Source: Acanthochromis polyacanthus
Taxonomy: Eukaryota; Chordata; Actinopteri; Pomacentridae
Assembly: GCF_021347895.1 (NCBI RefSeq)
Contig: NC_067134.1
Coordinates: forward strand, 27,006,152 to 27,070,151
Direction of reading: 5' to 3'
DNA: 64,000 nucleotides
Position numbers and translations under genes: made by a program. The notes beneath the pieces are model-generated. The model was not told the origin of the DNA, ran no database searches, and saw only the letters and a list, made by a program, of their open reading frames with translations. This document shows, piece by piece, positions 45,001-54,000 of the stretch. Positions within the stretch are counted from its first letter, which is position 1, and each line of letters begins with the position of its first letter.

Positions 45001-48000
45001 ATGGCTTGAACTATCTTGGGGATCGTGTTGGTTAAGTTTGATCTGTTTTTACTGCCATTATGAAGCATAAATAGCTGGAATGTCTCCTGTTTCTCAGGAG
45101 GTTTACCTGACGGAAGGAGCAGCACCAGATCTTGGGTGTCCCTCTGAGTTTTCTGGAGATGGATGAGCAGATGAACCCACTGGAGAGAGACCATTCACTG
45201 TTTGTGGTTCTACCAGGAGGGCTGGAGAAGAAGGCCACGGTGCATCGGAAGGTAGACCACATAACGAGTTTTTTATAATACGACCTAGAACCAGGGGTGT
45301 CAGACTCATTTTAGTTCACATTTATCTCAGTTTGATCTCCAGTGATCAGTAAAATCACAGCATAATAACCGATAAATAACCACAACTCCTAATGGTTCCT
45401 TTGTTTTAGTGCAGAAATGTAGCCTAGCCATGCTACACCCATGTTTCTGACGGCACAAGGGTCTAGGGAAGCTCGACAGGGAGGGAGGCGGGCTAAAAGG
45501 TTGTCTATCAAATCCCTCTGCAGCAATTGGGTAGGTATACAACCAATCAGCGCACGAATAGGCTGACGTAGTTCCGAGAGCACCGGCGGATTGTGGCTTA
45601 AGTCCCATTAGCCTTCCCCAACCAGCGGAGCCAACTGGTATATTAAGGATTGCCCATATCCCGTCGGCCATAAGTCAAATACGTCTTTCTTCTCATGAAC
45701 ACACTTCAGTGGCCGCCTTTGTTTATCTTTCAAGTTGAAATTTTAGCTTCAGAATTCTTAAAGGGGCTGTGGCCAAAGCCGAGTCGAAAGATAACTTTAT
45801 TGTGCGCCGGCTTGTTTCTGTCAGAATCGTCGCGCCTCTGTCGTCACTTTAGTTACGCCCGCCTTCTGACTCCTACACTCATGGTGGATTGGTCCCGGCC
45901 AGTTTTTAGGAGAAATTCCCAGCCCTCTGAGCCCTTATGGAGGGTACCTAGACCCCACCCTGGCAGAGATTAAATTCGTTGCCCGTGGGTTGTCTAGCCG
46001 GCCTAGGCTAGCAGAAATGTTCACATTTAAGGAATTAGTCTGTTTTGGCAAAAAACATCTGTGAACAACCTGAAATTTCTCCAGAAAAATTAAGTTCAGT
46101 TTCAGCAACATTCAGCCTCATTTCCACATTACAACTTCCAGATCACAGAGTGTCTACAAAGGAACACAATATTTAATCACAGCTATCTGGAACTGAATGA
46201 TACACTGTTTTACTTTATGATCAAAATCACAAATATCAGACAAAAAAAAGACAAAAAACAAAAGTCAGACAAAAAAGGAGGGCCCGTTTTGGCCCGTGGG
46301 TCGAATGTTTGACACCCCTGATCTAGAAAAACCTTGTAGAACTGCAAACCAGAGCAAGACCAGGATGAATGTGGTTGCTTGATTTCATTTTCTCCTCTGT
46401 ACAGCAAACCGGTGATGGACTTTCTGGTGACTCTCTGTGCCAGCCACCACCTGAATCCCTCCGACTACACCGTTGAAGTTCTGTCACCCAACAGAACAAC
46501 ATCGGCTTCAAACCCAACTCTCCCGTCGGCTTGCTGGAAGCTGAGAAGATTGTGCTGAAGCCCCGAGGGGTGGAGGAGAAGGAGATCAGGAGGCCGTACA
46601 TGCCGAGGTTACAAAAAAGCCCTAATAGTTACAGCAAACTTCACAATAAGGAACATGAAATGAGTCTTGTGTCATTTCTCTTCGCAGGCTACAGTACGTC
46701 TACTGATCAACTACAGTAAGTCCCATAAGACGGTGGTTCGAGTGAATCCAAGGCTTCCCTGGAGATGCTGCTGCCCATGGTGTGTGAAAAGTGTGAGCTT
46801 CAAGTAGCGACCACCTCCTTACTGAGAGACGCTCAGTCCAAAGAGCCGCTGGACCTGAGCAAGACCTTAAACGACCACGGGCTGAGGGAGGTTTTTGCCA
46901 AAGACTCGCGGCTCCAGACCAACGCTCACTGAAGATAACTGAAGCAGGTAGAGTTAGAATGAATTGTCTTTTTACAAAATGTTAAGAGCACCTGAAATTT
47001 CTGGAGAAGAATAAGTTAAATTTCAACAACATTCAGCTTCAGTTTATCATTTCCACATTCCAACTTCCAGATCAGAGTGTCTACGAAGAACACAACATTT
47101 AGTCACAGATATCTGGAATTAAACGATGTAGTGTTTTAATTTATGATCAAAACGACAAAAGTAGATACAAAAAAGACAAAAAACAGCAAAAAAGACAATA
47201 TTACACTTTATTATTAAAGATGAGACAAACGACAAGAAACAAACAAAAACGAGACAAAAATTAGACAACAAAGCTACAAAAAAATTGACAAACGGCAAGA
47301 ACTAGGAAAAAAAATACACAACGAAACAAATAACGACAAAATCGAGAAACGGATCGATAAAAAGTGGACAAACAACAGAAGCGAGACAAAAACATAAAAT
47401 GATGCAAACGAAACAATGAATAAAGCGAAACACAAAATGACAAAATCACGAGCGAGACAAAAAGGAAACGAAAAACATAACGTGAACATGACAAAAACGG
47501 CAAAGTCAGACAAAAAAATAAAAACAAGACAAATATTAAAAAATGAGACCCAAAACAACAGAACAATCTAGTATTTTACTTTGTGATCAAAACAACTTGT
47601 CAAGATGTAGAAATTATTTTAAATTTAGTTTTGCTACTAAGTTGCACTACTACTTCTAATGCTACATTGTGTTAGCTAATGGTGTTGAAAGGCTCATTGA
47701 TGATTAGAAAACCTAGTGTGCATTTGTTTCAATGAATTCTGGATATGTTTAGTAAATATACTCAGTTTAACCACGTGTGCCTCAGTAAACTCTGGGATCT
47801 TCTCTGTTGACACTTTGTCGACCAAAATTAGTATCTGTTGTCGTGTTGCTCTCACAGAACCCTTGCATCCACAAAGCTTCTCTAAAATAATATTTTGAAG
47901 ACGTTTTATTCCTACGTACGCCCGCTCCTGTATAAATATCTGCTCTTATTGTAGAATCTGACCCGATCATCTGCGTGGGCGAATGTGTTTTCTGTCTGCA

Positions 48001-51000
48001 GCAGCTGTCAGCAGCAGAGGTCATCTCACCACCTCCACTACAAGGTAACACGAGGAAACGAGCGCATGCGGAGGCTCATTCAGCGTTTGTGCTGTGCATA
48101 ATTTACTGATGAAGGCTGTTACTTCACATAGAGACGCCAAAGAAGGAGAAAAAACTGAAGGAGAACTCGGGGTTCTTCAGCTTATTCAGAAGAAGGAAGA
48201 AGAAATGAAAAGGTGTGTTGTCGAGCTGCGGGAGGAATTATGTTTGATTTCTTCTGCTAACTGTAAGTTTTGCTTGTTGGTAGGAAGCAGCAGTGAGTGC
48301 TCCGGCTTCTCCTGGTCACAGCCAGCTAATAGGAGACTCCATGAATCTGGAGGGGGTTTCCTCTTCTAACACGCTGCCTGCAGATGTGCCAAAGAAGAGA
48401 CGAGCCCTCAGCCGCCCATGGAGCATCACAGAGCGTCCCCAACAACCTGGACAGCTGCCACTCCAGAGGAGCTCAGGTGGTTCCAGCTTTTATTTTTCTC
48501 TTTCCACCCAGTTAGGAGGTTGAGTGTTTGTCGATCTGTTGCAGGATAAATGAGATGACTTGTAATCGTGTTTGATATCAATAACTGGTCTGTTTGTCGG
48601 TTTGCAACAATGCTAAAAAACGGATGTGGATGAAATTCTCAGGGAAGGTCAGACAAACTATCCACAAAAAAAAAAAAAGACACAAACTGACAGACAAACA
48701 AGACAATGACAAAAATGAGACAAAACGGCCCAAACAAGACACAAAGCACAAAGCAAACACAAACTGATGGAAAAGTCGCAAAACGAAAATGAGACAAACT
48801 GAAAAAACTGCACCCAAAAGATAAAACAGACACAAAAGATGCAAACAAGACAAGAAATGAGACAGAAAAAGACAAACAAGACACAAACTGACAGACACAA
48901 AATGACAAAAATGAGACACAAAGAAACAAAAATGACACAAATGCAACAAAAAGACATAGAATGAAACACAAATTGACTCGACAAAAATAAGACAAACTGA
49001 AAAAGCTCTAGCCCAAAAGAAGACACAAAATGATGCAAAACGAGACACAAAATGACAAAAACGAGACAATAAACGACAAAAATGAGACACAAACTGACAA
49101 AAACGAGACACAAAACAACAGAAATGAGACACAAAATTACAAAAACGAGACACAAACAAAGAAAATTGTCTTTATTAGTGGGTTTTTATGCTCTTATTTT
49201 ACTGGTCCGGCCCAATTGAGATCAAATTGGGCCGGACTTAATTGGTCCACGTGGACTAATTAAATATGATTGTCTCTCTGTAGAGTTCTGGAGAATCCAC
49301 CTTAAGGAGCACCAAGAGGAGAGCTCCACCTCCTCCCTCTGCAAACACACTCCAGGAGCTGCAGGCAGAAACTAACGTCACAGGTAAGGTCTTGTTTTTC
49401 ACTGTTGAAGGTTTGTCTTAGAGATCGTTGGTAATCCCAGTTGTCAGCTCTAAATGAGGCTTCCTCTCTGTTTATTTGGCCATCTGGTGGCGGTTTCTGA
49501 AACGGCCGAGCCGAGAAAATCTACCATTACAATATCCCAATTGACCTTTTACAGTATTTCTGTGGAAATCAAATGGGTTTAGAGCCGGGCTGAATTCTTG
49601 TCTCTGCCAAATCCTTCCAGCCTCGTCGGTGTCGGGCGAGGTCGAGAGAGATTGAAGTTAAATCAAGATTAAAATGTCAAAGCGAATGCCATCAAATGGA
49701 TTTAGCAGTTAAATCCAGCGCAAAATGTAGCTTTTTGTCGCCGAGCAGTTTAACCCACGTTGGGGCAATTAAAGTGACCCAAAGCCTTGTTCATAGAGCA
49801 TATTGGCTTCAGTGTGTTCCCAGATAAATCCCTCTATTGTCCAAGCTTTCATTCCCCTGTGTTAGTCTGGCTGATATGCTTTCCTCGCCAGGGTTCAGGT
49901 TCTGTCTTTTCACAGCCTTGAATGGACAATGGGCATTTTGTTATTAGACATAGGCTATCAGGGATCTGTAATTAAGAAATAAATTGCAGTCAGCAGTGTT
50001 CACTCCTCATCTCTGCTGAGCTGGTGTCCTCGTGACGCTGGAATAACACCCCATCAACGGTCAATAAACACACTCCTAATCACCCAAACTTACATAATCA
50101 CGGTCTGTGAAAGTTCAGACTTCCATGTAGCATCACTGAAAGCAGGAATGTCCAACTCATCTTAGTCCAGGTTCCACATTTGGCCCAGTTTGATCTGCAG
50201 TGACCAGTAAAATCACAGCATAATGACCTATAAAGAACCACAACTCCAAATCTTTTCCTTGTTTTCGTGCCAAAAAGTTCACATTTAATGAATTATATTT
50301 TTTCAAAACGTCATGAACAACCTGAAATTTCTGAGTGTCTAAAGAGGAACACAACATTTAGTCACAGGTATCTGGAACTAAATGAGATAGGATTTTAGTG
50401 TATGATCAAAAAAAAAAGCCAGACAAAAAACAAGACAAGCAGGAAAAATATGACAAAAATGAGACACAAAACGACAAAATGAGACACAAAGAGAAGGAGT
50501 TGGACAAAAAGTTACAAAGGGACAAAAAATGGACAAATGAGACAAAAAATGACAAAACGTGAAATAATACAACAAAATGATACACAAAATGACAAATGAA
50601 ACGCAAAATGACAAAAAACGAGAAACAGAATGACAAAAAGCAACGAAACAAGAAAAATATGACAAAAGCAAAACAAAATGGCAGAAATAACAAACCACAA
50701 GTGAGAAACAAAACGACAAAAAATGTGAGACGAACGACAAAAGTCAGACAAAACAAAAAATACAAAAACGAGACAAAAAATTGGAAAAAAATGAGACAAT
50801 CGAAACAAAACAAAAATTGGAAAAAATTACAAAGCTACAAAAAATGGACACAGATGAGACAAAAAATGACAAAGAATTTACAAACACAAAACTAGACAAA
50901 AAAAACACAAGCAAGACAAACAGGAAACACGAAAGGACAAAAATGAGAAACAAAAACATGAGACAGATGACAAAAATCAGACAAAAACCACAAAAACAGG

Positions 51001-54000
51001 ACAAAAATATGAAAAAATGAGACACAAGATGACAAAAGAGCAATCTATTTTTTTTTCTTTATGATCAAACAACTTGTCATGGTCTAGAAATGATTTTAAA
51101 TTTATAGTTTTACTAATTTACAATCTGCAGTTAATTTTTACACTTTGAGGGCCGGATTGGACCCTCTGGAGGACCGCTTTTGGCCCGCGGGCCTCATGTT
51201 GGATGCCCTGACTTAAAGTTTCGCTGTGCTTCAGGATCGTGTGTAAACCTGTAAACTGAAGCCGAGCTTTTTCTCCTCCCTGCTTCCAGACTCTGTGTCA
51301 CCTGAAGGAGGTGACTGAGGGCTGCTGCTGCTGTCTCCTTTCCCTCTCCTCCGTCCTCTCCTCCTCTTTCTTCGTCCTCCTGCGCTGGCCTCTTCTTCTC
51401 CTTCCTCCTCCATCTTAGTGGCTTTCATGGATGTGTGTCACTGCTGCCTGCTGCGCTTACGTTTGTACCGTTTCTAAGTTGTCTTTTGCTTACATTTTGT
51501 TTGGTGAAAGTTTTCTACTTTCTCTTGTGTTCTTTTGTGTCTCTTTGCCTATTAAGGGCTTGGCTTTTTTGGTGCCTTCTTTCAAACCAAATCCAGAAAA
51601 AGTGAAATGAATCGAGCCCTTTGGAAACGATTAACGTCCTTTAATGTTGCATACTATGCTTTTTTTTTTTTTTTTTACTATATAGTACTTCCTGTTGTTT
51701 TGGATGTTTTAATATATTTATGTTAGGTTCTTTGATTGTGTTTCTTCTGCTTATTCATTTAGACGATATGTTTTTATGTGAAATTACACAATTTCATGTG
51801 CAGATTTTCTACATTATTAGTAAGTATTTCTGTTGCTACAATAAAACTGGATACTTATGTAATTTCAAATTCATTTTTAAAACATCTCTGTGTCTGAATT
51901 CGGGCTGGGACTTTAATGCGTTAATTTGGATTATTTAATTCAATAACGATTTAATGCAGCGGTAACCAGGCGTGAACTAACCGTGACGTCACCGTTGGTT
52001 TCAAGCCGAAAAAATGAAGCCCGGATTTTGCTACTTCCTGGTCGCCATTTTGGATTTTTTTGGAGCCAGTGACGTAAAAAGCGTCATCAAACAGGCTGGA
52101 CCAGAGAGCAACTGGGGGAGGACCAGTCAATGGGACTGTCAATCAAGTATAGCCACGCCCCCTGGCTCTGCCAACTTTAACGATTTATTTAAAATTCAGT
52201 ATTGATTTATTTTAAGATCGGCCACCTGATCTCTCATTTTGACCATGAAATAACGGGAAAAAAATCCTGAGCTGTAGAACATCAGTCTATCAAATTTTAT
52301 TTTTTCCAAAAATGAATTGGGGTCTATGGAGCAAAAGCTTTTTGGAGCCGGCGTGATATTGCAAGTTTTTGACACTTCCGGGTGGCTTCAATTTTGGAGC
52401 CAGATGCTACGTCCATCTTTATATAGTCTATGGCGGTAACACTGATGAACACTCCAGCCCAGTAGGTGGCGCTAATGAACTAAAAATCTGTTTTCCAGCC
52501 ATGAAGAAGATATACAGGATGCAGTAAGCGCACAGTAAAGTTTGTGATGAATAGTCAAGGAAGACGAGACCACGTTAAGCTTGATGGACGGAAAGTTTTC
52601 TTCTAAAATCTTCCCTATGGCAGCTTGGATAAAAGCGTGGTTGTGTGCAAATTTTGCGACAAAGACTTTTCTGATCACCTCAAGCTGAACATGTTGCTGT
52701 TAGCACCAGAGCTAACGTTGGCTACAACAGTCCTGGTACCGGCTAGCGGTGTAGCCATCCCATAATAAACAACCACTTTTCAAGACACTGAAAGTCTTAA
52801 AATGTTGAATGTAATCACTATAATTGCATTTTGAATTTGCAGTAATCTGTGAATGTAGTAGACAGATGAAATGCAGATAAATCTAAATGAAACAACAAAA
52901 ATGTTTGTCTTTTAACTTAATTAGAAACTTTTAGTTTATGAAAAAAATAGTTTTGGTTATAATAAAATGTACATTCCTAAAAAAAAAGAACCATCAAAAT
53001 GACACCATTTATCAGACGCAGAAACTATGAAAACAGAATAAATTTGTGGATTTTCAACTTTTTGAAGCTCCTTGAACCACTCATGCTGATGTAATGTTCC
53101 ATGCAACAGAAAAAAACAACTTTAAATCATCAAAATCACTTTATTCTATATGTCCATTTTAAATGTTATAAATTTAAACATGTATGTTTCTATTCACTGA
53201 TTCAACTAGCAACCAAAATTTCTTTGAATTGGAAACCTTATTTAATGTGTCAAATATTGCAGTTTGACAAAAAAATGTGATTAATGAATTACAAAAGCCT
53301 CAAATTAATTAGATTTTTTTAAAATCGTGTCCCTGACTAGTCTGAATATAAGAATATATCTTAACGACGCTTCAGGAAGTAATCAGACCCCTTCACTTTT
53401 TGACGCTTACACTTAATCACCCATGAAGGTAAAGTAAAACCTCTTATTTGCACTAATATTCTGCTTAGTCTGTTTGGCTGCAGCCTTCTCGGTTGAGTCT
53501 TTGCACACCTCAGGCATTTCCCATTTTTTTTTTTGTCTGGCAACTTCTGTTGAGCTCCTTCAAATTGGGCGGTAAGCGTCTGTGATCTGTCGTCTTCAGG
53601 TGTCTCCACAGATATTCGCTGGTGTTAAAGTCTGTTCTTTGGCTGCACCACTGACATTCAGAGATTTGTCCTGAAGCAGCTCCAGCGTTCTCTTCTGTTT
53701 GCTTTGGTTCTTTGCCATGCCATGAAAGGCGAACTGTTGCCCCAGTCGCCTGCACGTTTTCCTAAAGGATTTCTGCGTATTTGATTGATTCCTTCGATTC
53801 CGCCAGTTTCTGTTGCACACAAGCTCCCATGGCATGATGCTGCCACCACCGTGCTTCACTGTGAGGTTGGTACTAGCTGGGTGATATGCAGTGCAGATGT
53901 CACGCTTGAATCTTTGCTCAAAGAATTAGATTTTTGGACCTGAGACCTTCAAACTGTGTCAACGACCACCTGGGAATGATTTAGGTAAAATATCTAATTG

